Source: Janthinobacterium agaricidamnosum
Lineage (GTDB): Bacteria; Pseudomonadota; Gammaproteobacteria; Burkholderiales; Burkholderiaceae_D
Assembly: GCF_003667705.1 (NCBI RefSeq)
Contig: NZ_CP033019.1
Span: 5,828,001 to 5,892,000 of the forward strand
Direction of reading: 5' to 3'
DNA length: 64,000 nt
Below the pieces are notes generated by a model. The model searched no databases and was not told where the DNA came from. It saw only the letters and a program-made list of their open reading frames with translations. The position numbers were made by a program, and so were the translations under genes. Shown in pieces: positions 16,732 through 25,273 of the stretch; position 1 is the stretch's first letter; every line of letters begins with the position of its first letter.

Positions 16732-17346
16732 TCAGAGTACCCGGGTGTAGGTCTGGCGCACCAGCACCCGGTCGCCGCAATCGAAATGCCACCACTCGCT
16801 GTTGATGCCGAAGAAGCCCGCCTGGAACATGGCGTCGCGCAACAAACGGCGGTGTGCCACTTGCTCCTCCGTAATTTCCCCCTTCTCCAGCAACACCAGC
16901 TCCAGCGCCGGATGCGAGCGCTCACTCAGGTCGTCAAAACCCGTGCCCATGTCCAGTTCCTGCCCATCCGGGCCGACGATGGTGATGTCGAGTGCCATGC
17001 CGAACGAGTGGATGGAGCCGCGCGACGGCTCGGCGATGTAGCCCAGCAACTCCGTTCCCTGCAGCGCATCCCACAATTGCTGCTGCACCCGCTGCGGGCG
17101 CAGCGCGTCAAGCACCAAGAGATGATGATCGGGGCGATGCGCGGCCAGCCAGGCCACGGCCTGCTCCAGCGCGGCGGCCGCATCGCGGTGCAGCCAGGCG
17201 CAATCGATGGGGCTGTATAAGTCGCGGCCGACGAAATTGTCGGGCGTGGCATAGCGCAAGTCGACGGCAATGCCGGCGATGCTGCTCAGGTGGCGAAATT
17301 GCGGGTCGCTGCCGACCGCTTCCAATTGCAAACTTGCAACAGACAT
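16732..17346 (-). CDS. ddpX: D-Ala-D-Ala dipeptidase (VanX/DdpX family)
   Basis: A 204-residue zinc peptidase that hydrolyses the D-Ala-D-Ala dipeptide. The zinc-binding motif SIHSFGMALD (SxHxxGxAxD) and the catalytic EWWHF (ExxH) are both present. The start at 17346 follows AGAGGAG. The frame remains open further upstream, but that part is the lysR gene in another frame. Its ATG overlaps the LysR stop in a TGATG junction, so translation is probably coupled. There is no signal peptide, which suggests a cytoplasmic role in D-Ala recovery rather than vancomycin resistance; vanH and vanA ligase genes are absent here. Confidence 0.9.
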   Translation of the reverse strand: MSVASLQLEAVGSDPQFRHLSSIAGIAVDLRYATPDNFVGRDLYSPIDCAWLHRDAAAALEQAVAWLAAHRPDHHLLVLDALRPQRVQQQLWDALQGTELLGYIAEPSRGSIHSFGMALDITIVGPDGQELDMGTGFDDLSERSHPALELVLLEKGEITEEQVAHRRLLRDAMFQAGFFGINSEWWHFDCGDRVLVRQTYTRVL

Positions 17347-18248
17347 CAGACTCCTCTTTCCAGGCAGTTGCGCGCCGCCACGCCAATGCTGTCGGCCAGG
17401 CGCCGCGCGCCATGCGACAGCGGCGAGTGGCTCGCCGTCAATAAATACAGTTGGATCGGAATGGTGGGCGCCCAAGGACGGCGCTGCAGCCGCTCGGGCG
17501 AGCCGGACGCCGCCGTAAACGGGTCGACCACGGCCATGCCGGCGCCCGCTTCCACCAGGGAACGGGCGATTTGATACGTCTGCACCACGGTGGAAAACAC
17601 GGGATGGATATCCTGCGCCTCGCAGGCGGCCACCACCAGTTCGCCCAGCGGATCGTTGTCCGCATGGCCGATCAGCTCGCCGTTCAGGCCATGCGCCGTC
17701 AACGGTGTGCCGCAATCGGCCGCATGCCAGGTGCCGGACGGGGCGATGACCGTCATGACGCCCTGCGCGATCGGTTCGGCCACGATGCCCGGATGGCGCG
17801 GGTCTTGCAGCGATACGGCCAGGTCCGCTTCACCGAGGCGCAGGGTATTGACAATCTCGCCCGTGTGGTGGGTAGCCAGTTGGCAACGCGTGTGAGGAAA
17901 GTCGCGCCGCCACTCCGTCATGGCAAACGGCAAGACGCTGATGGCAAGCGTCGGCGTGGACACCAAACGGATGGTTTCCACCGCGTGGCCCTTCAGGCTG
18001 GCCGCCAGACGGCGGATGCCCAATAAATCGCGGTTGAGCTTTTCCGTCTCGACAAACAAACGGTGCGCCTCGGGCTTCGGGTACAGCTTGCCCCGCACGC
18101 GCTCGAACAGCGGCATGCCCAGTTGCAACTCGCAATGCTGCAAGACCTTGGTCACAGCCGGCTGCGAGATATGCAGGACCTGGGCGGCGCCGCTGATGGT
18201 GCCAACTTGCATGATGGCGTGAAACACTTCGATATGACGCAGCCGCAT
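17346..18248 (-). CDS. LysR-family transcriptional regulator
   Basis: A 300-residue regulator with an N-terminal winged helix (RHIEVFHAIMQVGTISGAAQ...ISQPAVTKVLQ) and a periplasmic-binding-like effector domain. A good AAAGGAA ribosome binding site precedes the start. It is translationally coupled to the D-Ala-D-Ala dipeptidase gene downstream. That suggests it controls dipeptide use, with a D-amino acid or muropeptide as possible effector (inferred). The promoter would lie in the 82-bp gap to amiD. Confidence 0.9.
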   Translation of the reverse strand: MRLRHIEVFHAIMQVGTISGAAQVLHISQPAVTKVLQHCELQLGMPLFERVRGKLYPKPEAHRLFVETEKLNRDLLGIRRLAASLKGHAVETIRLVSTPTLAISVLPFAMTEWRRDFPHTRCQLATHHTGEIVNTLRLGEADLAVSLQDPRHPGIVAEPIAQGVMTVIAPSGTWHAADCGTPLTAHGLNGELIGHADNDPLGELVVAACEAQDIHPVFSTVVQTYQIARSLVEAGAGMAVVDPFTAASGSPERLQRRPWAPTIPIQLYLLTASHSPLSHGARRLADSIGVAARNCLERGV

Positions 18249-18330
18249 GAGCTATTCCTTTACCTTGCCGTGGCCGCCTGGGCCGTAATGTTCAGCATAT
18301 AAGAAAAAGTCATGGGCTGGAACGGCCATG

Positions 18331-19131
18331 CTACTTTGTTGCAACAGCTGTGGCCGGTGTCGTCAGCACTTCCAGCAGGGCCGCCGTCTCACCATCGGGC
18401 ATGCCGTCAAAGCGCGTATTGCGGTACTTCATCTGGAAGGCGATCAGCACATTGCGCGTCGCTTCATCGAATATGCCCGTATTTGGCGTCGCATAGCCGT
18501 GCTGGGCCAGCTTTTTCTGGAACCAGACGGCGTCCGGCACTTGCTGCTCAAAAATGAGGCGCTGCGCGGCCACGCGGTTGGCATCGGGCCAGACGATCAG
18601 GCCCGCATCGGCCAGCTGGCGCCATGGAAACAGCGGACCCGGGTCCTGCTTGCGTTGCGGGGCGATTTCGTTGTGGCCCAGGATATTTTCCGGCGCGATG
18701 TTGTAGCGGGCCTGGATATCTTTCAACAGCGGAATGAGTTCATCGATCTGTGCCTGCGGGAATGGATACCAGAGGCGGCCTTCCGGCGTGTCCTTGTAGC
18801 CAGGGTTGACGATCTCGATGCCGATCGAGCTGACATTTAACTGTGTATATGTCTTCCAGTTACTCACACCCGCGTGATTGGCCTGGCGCGATTCGTCGAC
18901 CAGCACGTAAAACTTCGGCTTATCCGTGTCCGTCAGCAAATAATGGCTGCTGACTACTTGTTCCGTCAGGATCTTGATCGAACGGGGCAGGTCGCTGACC
19001 GTGTAATGGATGACGATGAATTTCACGCGCGGGCTCTGGCTGCGCGCCGTCAAGCTATGGTCGAGGTGCGGCGCGGGCGTGGTACACGCGGAAAGCAGTG
19101 CCACCAGCAGGGCGAGGGCGATTTTTTTCAT
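18331..19131 (-). CDS. amiD: N-acetylmuramoyl-L-alanine amidase, AmiD-like lipoprotein
   Basis: A 266-residue protein with a lipoprotein signal (LLSAC, Cys16), an Amidase_2 domain at about residues 30-170 and a C-terminal PG_binding_1-like region (about 195-250). Expected zinc ligands are H42 (VIHYT), H153 and D163 in GHNEIAPQRKQDPG. It cleaves the bond between MurNAc and the stem peptide. E. coli AmiD is an outer-membrane lipoprotein of the same length and domain order. It lies between the kinase gene and lysR, all on the minus strand. Confidence 0.92.
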   Translation of the reverse strand: MKKIALALLVALLSACTTPAPHLDHSLTARSQSPRVKFIVIHYTVSDLPRSIKILTEQVVSSHYLLTDTDKPKFYVLVDESRQANHAGVSNWKTYTQLNVSSIGIEIVNPGYKDTPEGRLWYPFPQAQIDELIPLLKDIQARYNIAPENILGHNEIAPQRKQDPGPLFPWRQLADAGLIVWPDANRVAAQRLIFEQQVPDAVWFQKKLAQHGYATPNTGIFDEATRNVLIAFQMKYRNTRFDGMPDGETAALLEVLTTPATAVATK

Positions 19132-19161
19132 GAAAGATCCGTGTTCGGGTTAATAAAATAG

Positions 19162-20109
19162 TCAGTACTTGACAATACGCTGGCTCGCCGTCCTGGCCGC
19201 CAGCTTGGCCGCGGCCTCATGCGAACGGGCAACTTTTTGCTCCATCATCAACGATACAGGCAAAGCGGCGCGCATGGCAGCCGCGATGGCCGGGTGCAAT
19301 TGCGCCGCGCGCCCGGCCAGCACCACGGGACGGGGGCCGTAGCGCGCCGTCAGCGCCAGCGCCAATCGCGCCAGTTCCTGTCCCGCGCGCTGCAAGATGT
19401 CCAGCGCCAGCGGGTCGGCATCCGCACTGGCGGCCACGGCCAGCGCCAGCCGGCCGATGGCGCCCCGATCCTGGCCATACATGAAGGCGCGCGACAGCGA
19501 CCAGTCGCTGCCGCCCAGTTGCGCAAACACGGCTTCGGCCATGGGCGAGCTGTGCCAGCTGCCGGGCGCCTCGTCTTCGCGGCGCCAGATGTGGCGCAAG
19601 GCTTCGCGCGCGATCCAGTAGCCGCCGCCGCCATCGTCGAGCAGCACGCCGCGCCCGCCGGCGCGGTGAAAGCCGCCATCCGCATCGATCCAGGCGGCGA
19701 TCGAACCCGTGCCAGCGTAGACCAGATAACCTTCGCCAGGTTCAAAACTGTCGCGATAAGCGATGTCGATATCGTTGCCGATGCTGACGTCGCCGGCATC
19801 CAGCGCCAGCAAGGTGGCGAGCGTTTGCGCCAGCGCAACACCGTCGCCGCCAAAACCCGTCAAACCCGCCACCACGGCGCGCGGTTGGCCGACGGCCAGC
19901 ACTTGCTTGCACAATATTGCAAACGTGGCATGCACGGCGGCGCGGCCCGCATCGCTGCTCATTTGCAAGGCAGACAAGCCTTCCACGGCGCCGTCGGCCA
20001 CGATGGCGCCGTCGCCGGTAGCCAGCGCCCAGCGCGTCTGCGTGCCGCCCGCGTCGATGCCCAGCCCGAGCACGGCAGTATCAGTATTGGTTGCAGGGAC
20101 GGAAATCAT
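19162..20109 (-). CDS. BadF/BadG-type sugar kinase (NagK/MurK-like)
   Basis: A 315-residue ASKHA-fold kinase. The phosphate-1 motif GIDAGGTQTRW is near the N-terminus and GTGSIAAW forms the phosphate-2 region. This family includes kinases for N-acetylglucosamine and N-acetylmuramic acid. With murQ, ampG and amiD beside it, phosphorylation of imported GlcNAc or MurNAc is the likely role. MurNAc 6-phosphate is the MurQ substrate. I chose ATG 20109; an upstream ATG at 20166 would place the N-terminus inside the 20137-20173 inverted repeat. Neither has a clear ribosome binding site. Confidence 0.82.
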   Translation of the reverse strand: MISVPATNTDTAVLGLGIDAGGTQTRWALATGDGAIVADGAVEGLSALQMSSDAGRAAVHATFAILCKQVLAVGQPRAVVAGLTGFGGDGVALAQTLATLLALDAGDVSIGNDIDIAYRDSFEPGEGYLVYAGTGSIAAWIDADGGFHRAGGRGVLLDDGGGGYWIAREALRHIWRREDEAPGSWHSSPMAEAVFAQLGGSDWSLSRAFMYGQDRGAIGRLALAVAASADADPLALDILQRAGQELARLALALTARYGPRPVVLAGRAAQLHPAIAAAMRAALPVSLMMEQKVARSHEAAAKLAARTASQRIVKY

Positions 20110-20136
20110 GGCATGAGTGTAAAGCCAAGCGGAGCT

Positions 20137-20173
20137 TGCAGGCATGAAAGCTTGCGCATGTTTCATGCCTGCA
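20137..20173. repeat. 13-bp perfect inverted repeat upstream of the kinase gene
   Basis: TGCAGGCATGAAA and TTTCATGCCTGCA flank an 11-bp spacer between the GHL10 stop (20204) and the kinase start (20109). There is no U-run, so it is not a standard terminator. It could be an operator, an attenuating hairpin or an mRNA-stability element. Confidence 0.6.
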
Positions 20174-20203
20174 GGTTATGGACTAGCGGTGAACGGTCAG
20201 CAA

Positions 20204-21865
20204 TTACTTGGCGGGGCCCGTAAACGGTGCGCGCACGGTGACGCGAGGGCTTTCATTGCCGAGGCGGTCCACGGCGCTGACCACCACCGCATTGACTTTA
20301 CCGATGGCATCGTCGACCAGGGTCAGTTCAGCCTGCACGCCAGTGACCACGGTGAAGCGCCAGTCTTCGCCATAGCGGGCCCAGATGGCGTATTGCGCCA
20401 CGGGTTTGCCGCCGCCCGACGTCAATTTGACGTTCAGGCTGCTGGAATCGCGGCGCAAAGCCAGCACCGGCGTGCCCGGCGCTTCCTTGCCCAGCCATGG
20501 CGTGGCGGGGATCAGGGCCGGGCTTTGATACACACTCGCCTTGAGTTGCTCGCTAACACCTTTGCGGTTCTGCATCAGGGGCACCATGCTGAAATGCACT
20601 TGTCCATTCGCGCCGGGGCGCGTGCGCGTCACTTCGATCTGCTTGATGATCTCTTGCGGCGTGAAGGACTTGGCGGAATTGTCGATGCGACTCGTGTACA
20701 GGCCCGGCCACACGTGGCGGCCATACGGATTTTGCGCCAGCCAGTAGTCGAGCAGCACGCCAAACGCTTGCGGCGCCTGCGCCACGGGCCAGTACAGCTG
20801 CGGCGACAGATAATCGAGCCAGCCCTTGGCCAGCCACAGTTCCGCATCCGCATACAATTTATCGTACTGGCTGAAGCCGACGATGCCGGCAGGGCGGCGG
20901 TCGGGACGGCCTATGCCAAACGGGCTGATGCCGAAACGCACCCAGCTCTTTTCGCGGTGGATGCCGGTATACAAGGCTTCGATCAGCTGGTTGACGTTCT
21001 GGCGACGCCAGGAAGCGCGGTCCAGCTGGCCGCCGGCCAGCAGATATTGCTGCCAGGAAGGCTCATCGGGAAATGGCAGTTCGCGCTTGGCGCCGCCATT
21101 GCCCGCGTCCAGCGCGGCCGTCTCGGCTCCCGCGCCGGCGCCAGGCGCGTCGATCGGATACGGATAAAAGTAGTCGTCGATGTGCACGCCATCGATGTCG
21201 TAGCGGCGCACCACGTCCAGCACCACGTCCGTCGTATGCTTCGAGGCGGCCGCATCGCCCGGGTCCATCCACAGATAGCGGCCGTATTGCTTGACGGATG
21301 CCGGGTTGGTGGACGCGAAACTGTCGCGCGCCAGCGGCGACTTGGCCGTGGCGTGACGGGCCCGGTACGGGTTGAACCAGGCGTGCAATTCCAGGCCGCG
21401 CGCATGCGCCTGGGCCACCCAGAAGGCCAGCGGGTCATACATGGGCAATGGCGGCTGGCCTTGCTTGCCTGTCAGGTATTCCGACCATGGCTCCAGTTGC
21501 GACGGGTAAATCGTGTCGGCGCTGGGGCGCACCTGCAGCACAATCGCGTTCAGATTCAAGGACTTGGCGCGGTCGAGGATGGCGATCGCTTCGGCTTGCT
21601 GCTTGGCGACAGGCAAATTGCTGCGGCTGGGCCAGTCGATATTGGCCACCGTCGAGACCCAGGCGGCGCGGAATTCGCGCGGCGCCGGCGGCGGCACTTC
21701 GCCCGTGATGTGCTGCACGGGCGGCACGGCCGGCAAGCCCGCTTCGCCTGGCGTCACTGCGGACGGCATTTTGGTGCTGGTACAGCTGCTGAGCAATGTG
21801 GCGGTGGCCAAGGCGGCCAGCACGCCGGCCGTGGCACTCAGGCGTTTTTTAAAAGTAGACAACAA
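20204..21865 (-). CDS. Glycosyl hydrolase-like family 10 (GHL10/DUF187) lipoprotein
   Basis: A 553-residue protein with a lipoprotein signal (LLSSC, Cys28). It has a TIM-barrel region marked by REFRAAWVSTVANIDWP, ARGLELHAWFNPYR and DGVHIDDYFYPYP. The last block carries the acidic residues expected at the active site. B. subtilis YngK belongs to this family. The start is a TTG with AAGGA six bases upstream. The C-terminal part (from about 440) looks like a fibronectin-type domain. The substrate is not established; placement with ampG and murQ suggests peptidoglycan glycan strands. Confidence 0.85.
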   Translation of the reverse strand: MLSTFKKRLSATAGVLAALATATLLSSCTSTKMPSAVTPGEAGLPAVPPVQHITGEVPPPAPREFRAAWVSTVANIDWPSRSNLPVAKQQAEAIAILDRAKSLNLNAIVLQVRPSADTIYPSQLEPWSEYLTGKQGQPPLPMYDPLAFWVAQAHARGLELHAWFNPYRARHATAKSPLARDSFASTNPASVKQYGRYLWMDPGDAAASKHTTDVVLDVVRRYDIDGVHIDDYFYPYPIDAPGAGAGAETAALDAGNGGAKRELPFPDEPSWQQYLLAGGQLDRASWRRQNVNQLIEALYTGIHREKSWVRFGISPFGIGRPDRRPAGIVGFSQYDKLYADAELWLAKGWLDYLSPQLYWPVAQAPQAFGVLLDYWLAQNPYGRHVWPGLYTSRIDNSAKSFTPQEIIKQIEVTRTRPGANGQVHFSMVPLMQNRKGVSEQLKASVYQSPALIPATPWLGKEAPGTPVLALRRDSSSLNVKLTSGGGKPVAQYAIWARYGEDWRFTVVTGVQAELTLVDDAIGKVNAVVVSAVDRLGNESPRVTVRAPFTGPAK

Positions 21866-21956
21866 AACAATTCCTTGCAGTGGTGAAGCGCAGGTCTATC
21901 GGTGCGGGCATTTTACTGTGCGCCCGCCATCCATGCGGGCGCACCGTTCAAAAGAA

Positions 21957-23255
21957 TCAGGCCTCGGCCTTCTTGCCGAATTCGGGATCGATCTTGACCA
22001 GCGCGGCCATGATGAAAGCGGGAATCGTGGCGATGCACACCCAGATGAAGAAGTGCTGGTAACCGAGCATTTGCTGGATCCAGCCGCTGGCCATGCCCGG
22101 CAACATCATGCCCAGTGCCATGAAGCCCGTGCAAATGGCGTAATGGGCCGTTTTATGCGCGCCATCGGACACCATGATCATGTACAACATATACGAGGCG
22201 AAACCAAAGCCGTAACCGAATTGCTCCAACGCAATGCCACCGGCGATCACATAAATGTTGCTGGGCAAGGCGCTGGCCAGGTACACAAACACCAGGTCGG
22301 GCAAGTGCACGGACAGCACCATGATCCACAGGCAGCGTTTCAAGCCGAAGCGGGAAATGATGAAGCCTCCCAGCAAGCCGCCCAGGGTCAGGGCGATCAC
22401 GCCGATGGTGCCGTAGACGAGGCCCACCTGTTCCGTCGTGAGGCCCAGGCCGCCCTTGGCGACAGGGTCGAGCAGGAAGGGCGCGGCCAATTTGAGCAAT
22501 TGCGCTTCGCCGAGGCGGAACAGCAGCAAGAAGCCAAGGATGACGACAATATCCTTCTTCTTGAAGAAGGCCGCAAAGGTGGCGATGAACTCTTGCAGCG
22601 GAGAAATGCCGGCGCCCTGGATGCTGGGCCGGTCATCTTTAGGCTTGGGCAAAATGAAATAGTGGTACAGGAAGAGGGCGATGAACAGGCCCGCCAGGAT
22701 GGCGAACACGACGGACCAGGCCAGCTGCACATTGCCCGTCGCATGCGTCAGATAGCCGGCCAGATACACGAGGCCGCCCTGGCCCGCAATCATGGCCAGG
22801 CGATAAAACGTGCTGCGCACGCCCACGAAGGCCGCCTGCTGGTGCTCTTCCAGGCCCAGCATATAAAAGCCGTCGGCGGCGATATCATGCGTGGCGGAAC
22901 TGAAGGCCATCAGCCAGAAGATGGCCAGGCTGATCTGGAAGAAATGGGGCAGCGACGTCGTCAGGGCCACCAGCGCCAGCGCGGCGCCGATCACCAGCTG
23001 CAAGCCGACGATCCAGAAGCGCTTGGTGCGGTACATATCGATGAAGGGCGACCACAAGGGCTTGATGACCCAAGGCAAGTACAGCCAGCTTGTGTACAGC
23101 GCGATATCCGTATTGGAAAAGCCGTAATTCTTGTACATGATCACGGACAAGGTCATGACCACTACGTAGGGGATACCCTGGCCGAAATACAGGGAAGGGA
23201 TCCACAGCCACGGCTTATTGGTGCGCACCGGGACGGGTTGTTTCACTAGCTCCAT
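21957..23255 (-). CDS. AmpG-like MFS muropeptide permease
   Basis: A 432-residue major facilitator protein with about 12 membrane segments. The region FGQGIPYVVVMTLSVIMYK and the HDIAADGF block after TM4 resemble AmpG, which imports anhydro-muropeptides into the cytoplasm. AAGGA precedes the start. It lies 45 bases after the murQ stop on the same strand. Substrate assignment depends on the neighbours; a MurNAc-containing sugar is the most likely cargo. Confidence 0.85.
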   Translation of the reverse strand: MELVKQPVPVRTNKPWLWIPSLYFGQGIPYVVVMTLSVIMYKNYGFSNTDIALYTSWLYLPWVIKPLWSPFIDMYRTKRFWIVGLQLVIGAALALVALTTSLPHFFQISLAIFWLMAFSSATHDIAADGFYMLGLEEHQQAAFVGVRSTFYRLAMIAGQGGLVYLAGYLTHATGNVQLAWSVVFAILAGLFIALFLYHYFILPKPKDDRPSIQGAGISPLQEFIATFAAFFKKKDIVVILGFLLLFRLGEAQLLKLAAPFLLDPVAKGGLGLTTEQVGLVYGTIGVIALTLGGLLGGFIISRFGLKRCLWIMVLSVHLPDLVFVYLASALPSNIYVIAGGIALEQFGYGFGFASYMLYMIMVSDGAHKTAHYAICTGFMALGMMLPGMASGWIQQMLGYQHFFIWVCIATIPAFIMAALVKIDPEFGKKAEA

Positions 23256-23300
23256 ACATCCTTCTTGGTCTCCCAGACAGAAGAATGCCGCGCCATCGGA

Positions 23301-24182
23301 TCACGCCGCCAGTGCCGCCCGCACACTGCCGCCTGCGCCGGCCAACAATGCCTGTGCCTGGTTTGTGTTGATTTTTTTGATCAAGGCAACAATCGCCACC
23401 TTGACGTGATAGTGGCATTGCTCCAGCACGGTCCTGGCCTGCACCTCGCTGGCGCCGGTGGCATGCATGGTCAGACGCACGGCCCGCCAGATCAGCTTGG
23501 CGTTGGTCGGCTTCAAGTCTACCATCAAGTTTCCGTAAGTTTTGTGCAAACCGACCATCAGGGCGCTGGAAATCGTGTTCAGGGTGATTTTCTGCGCCGT
23601 ACCCGCTTTCAAACGCGTGCTGCCGGAAATGACTTCCGTGCCTGTGTCGAGCACGATACCGCATTGTGCCTCGTGCGCCACGGGGGCGTCCACATTGTTG
23701 GCAATGCCTATCGTCAAGGCGCCCGCCTTGCGCGCGGCCAGCAGGGCGCCCAGCACGTACGGCGTGGCGCCGGAGGCGGCCAGCAGGATCACGACATCAT
23801 TTTCTTGCGGCAACAGGGCCAGCACATCGCGTTCGCCTTGCTGTACATCATCTTCCGCCCCCTCCACGGCCGTGAACATGGCGCCCGCGCCGCCGGCCAG
23901 AATGGCGACGGCCCGCTCGGGCGGCCAGGAAAACGTGGGCGTCAATTCAACGCTGTCGAGCACGCCCAGACGTCCCGACGTGCCAGCGCCCACGTACAGC
24001 AAGCGTCCGCCGGCCGCGATGCGGGGCAGGGCGGCCGCGATGGCGGCCCCGATTTGCGGCGAGGCCAGCCGCACGGCTTCGACGGCCCAGAACTGGTCGT
24101 CGACCAACGCCGCCACCAGTTGTTCCACCGGATACAAGTCCAGATCCGGATGCCGCCGGCTCGGGGTTTCAGTTTTCAACAT
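23301..24182 (-). CDS. murQ: N-acetylmuramic acid 6-phosphate etherase
   Basis: A 293-residue SIS-domain enzyme that converts MurNAc 6-phosphate to GlcNAc 6-phosphate and D-lactate. The signature GAGTSGRLGVLDSVELTPTF is intact, as are EGAEDDV and the second phosphosugar block AASGATPYVLG. I chose ATG 24182; an in-frame ATG at 24224 adds 14 residues unlike the family. It is the first enzyme gene after the GntR regulator and is followed by the AmpG-like permease. Highly confident. Confidence 0.95.
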   Translation of the reverse strand: MLKTETPSRRHPDLDLYPVEQLVAALVDDQFWAVEAVRLASPQIGAAIAAALPRIAAGGRLLYVGAGTSGRLGVLDSVELTPTFSWPPERAVAILAGGAGAMFTAVEGAEDDVQQGERDVLALLPQENDVVILLAASGATPYVLGALLAARKAGALTIGIANNVDAPVAHEAQCGIVLDTGTEVISGSTRLKAGTAQKITLNTISSALMVGLHKTYGNLMVDLKPTNAKLIWRAVRLTMHATGASEVQARTVLEQCHYHVKVAIVALIKKINTNQAQALLAGAGGSVRAALAA

Positions 24183-24305
24183 GATTTCAGAACATGGTTG
24201 AAGGTGAAACCAGTTTAATACCAACGAGCAAGATCAGCCATGAAAGGATGGCGGGCGGGCATAACGGGAGTCTATGGGTGCACGCGGATCGTGGCGGCCG
24301 CCTTC

Positions 24306-25046
24306 TTACGGCGCGCGGCGCATCTCGGCCACGAAGTCGTAATGGTCGCTACGGCAATACGAATGCGTCAGTTCCACCGCCTCGCCCGTTTCCAGGTAGG
24401 CGATACGCGTGATGAACAGCACGGCCTGGCCATCAGGGATGCCCAGCTGCTTGGCCAGCACGTCCGTCGCATTCATGGCGCGGATGTGCTGCAAGGCGCG
24501 CACGGGCGCCTTCTTGATGCTGCTCAAGTATTCATACAGCGAGTCGCCCATGGCGGCCGGGTCCGGCACCACGCTGAAGGGCAGCACGCTCACTTCATAC
24601 GCCATCACCACGTCGTCGGCCAGGCGCAGGCGCTCCAGGCGCGCCACTTTCGTGTTTTGCGCCAGGCCCAGGCTCAGCTGCTCGTCGCTGCTGGCGATGA
24701 CGACTTCGCGCTTGAGCCAGCGCGAGCCGGGACGGTAGCCGCGCTGCTGCAGCTGCTCGGAAAAGCTCGACAGGTTCGACAGCGGCTGCTCGATGCGCGG
24801 GGCAATATAGTTGCCCGAACCACGGCGGCGCACGACGAGACCTTGCTCGACGAGCTGGTCGATGGCCTTGCGGGCAGTCACGCGCGATACGTCGAGCAGT
24901 TCGGACAGGGTACGTTCGGATGGCAGGGCCTGGTCTACCTGGTAGCGGCCGTTGCGTACGTCATCGCTCAGCTTGCGGGCGATCTGCATATATAAAGGCG
25001 AATTGTCATTTAAATCGACCTTGAGTTCTACGCTGGTCTGGCTCAT
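24306..25046 (-). CDS. GntR-family (HutC/UTRA) regulator, NagR-like
   Basis: A 246-residue repressor with an N-terminal winged helix (LPSERTLSELLDVSRVTARKAIDQL) and a UTRA effector domain. This type often senses phosphorylated amino sugars. AAGGAG precedes the start. It stands upstream of murQ on the same strand and divergent from the serine hydrolase at 25274, so it probably controls the whole recycling cluster with GlcNAc 6-P or MurNAc 6-P as inducer (inferred). No operator could be identified with confidence. Confidence 0.9.
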   Translation of the reverse strand: MSQTSVELKVDLNDNSPLYMQIARKLSDDVRNGRYQVDQALPSERTLSELLDVSRVTARKAIDQLVEQGLVVRRRGSGNYIAPRIEQPLSNLSSFSEQLQQRGYRPGSRWLKREVVIASSDEQLSLGLAQNTKVARLERLRLADDVVMAYEVSVLPFSVVPDPAAMGDSLYEYLSSIKKAPVRALQHIRAMNATDVLAKQLGIPDGQAVLFITRIAYLETGEAVELTHSYCRSDHYDFVAEMRRAP

Positions 25047-25273
25047 ACAGTTCTCCTTGTCCTCCTAGTGTAATAGCGATGGCGCTTGCGCGTAGCCCGT
25101 CCACCCATGAATAAATGGAAAATGACCATAAATAACGGTTATACATTTAAAAAAACAATGTTTTACCGTACGTATAGCTTTGCATTATAGATAAATAAGC
25201 AATTTTCATTAGCCTGGGAAACGATCCCGCCCTATGCTGGCGATGCCTCCACCACATCGCGACACAGGGAAAC

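Noticed and set aside
16732..17346. Vancomycin resistance vanX
   Set aside because: The family fits, but vanH/vanA partners and a VanRS system are absent and the organism is Gram-negative, so wall recycling is the better explanation.
20144..21886. A 580-codon open frame on the plus strand opposite the GHL10 gene
   Set aside because: The other strand carries a clear lipoprotein hydrolase with a good start. The plus frame is Arg/Gly/Gln-rich, typical of an antisense shadow in high-GC DNA. The same holds for the long frames at 21513-23249 and 57161-59185.
24183..24225. TGGTT...AACCA near the murQ start as the GntR/NagR operator
   Set aside because: The arms are only 5 bp and the spacing differs from known NagR sites, so it is too weak to call.
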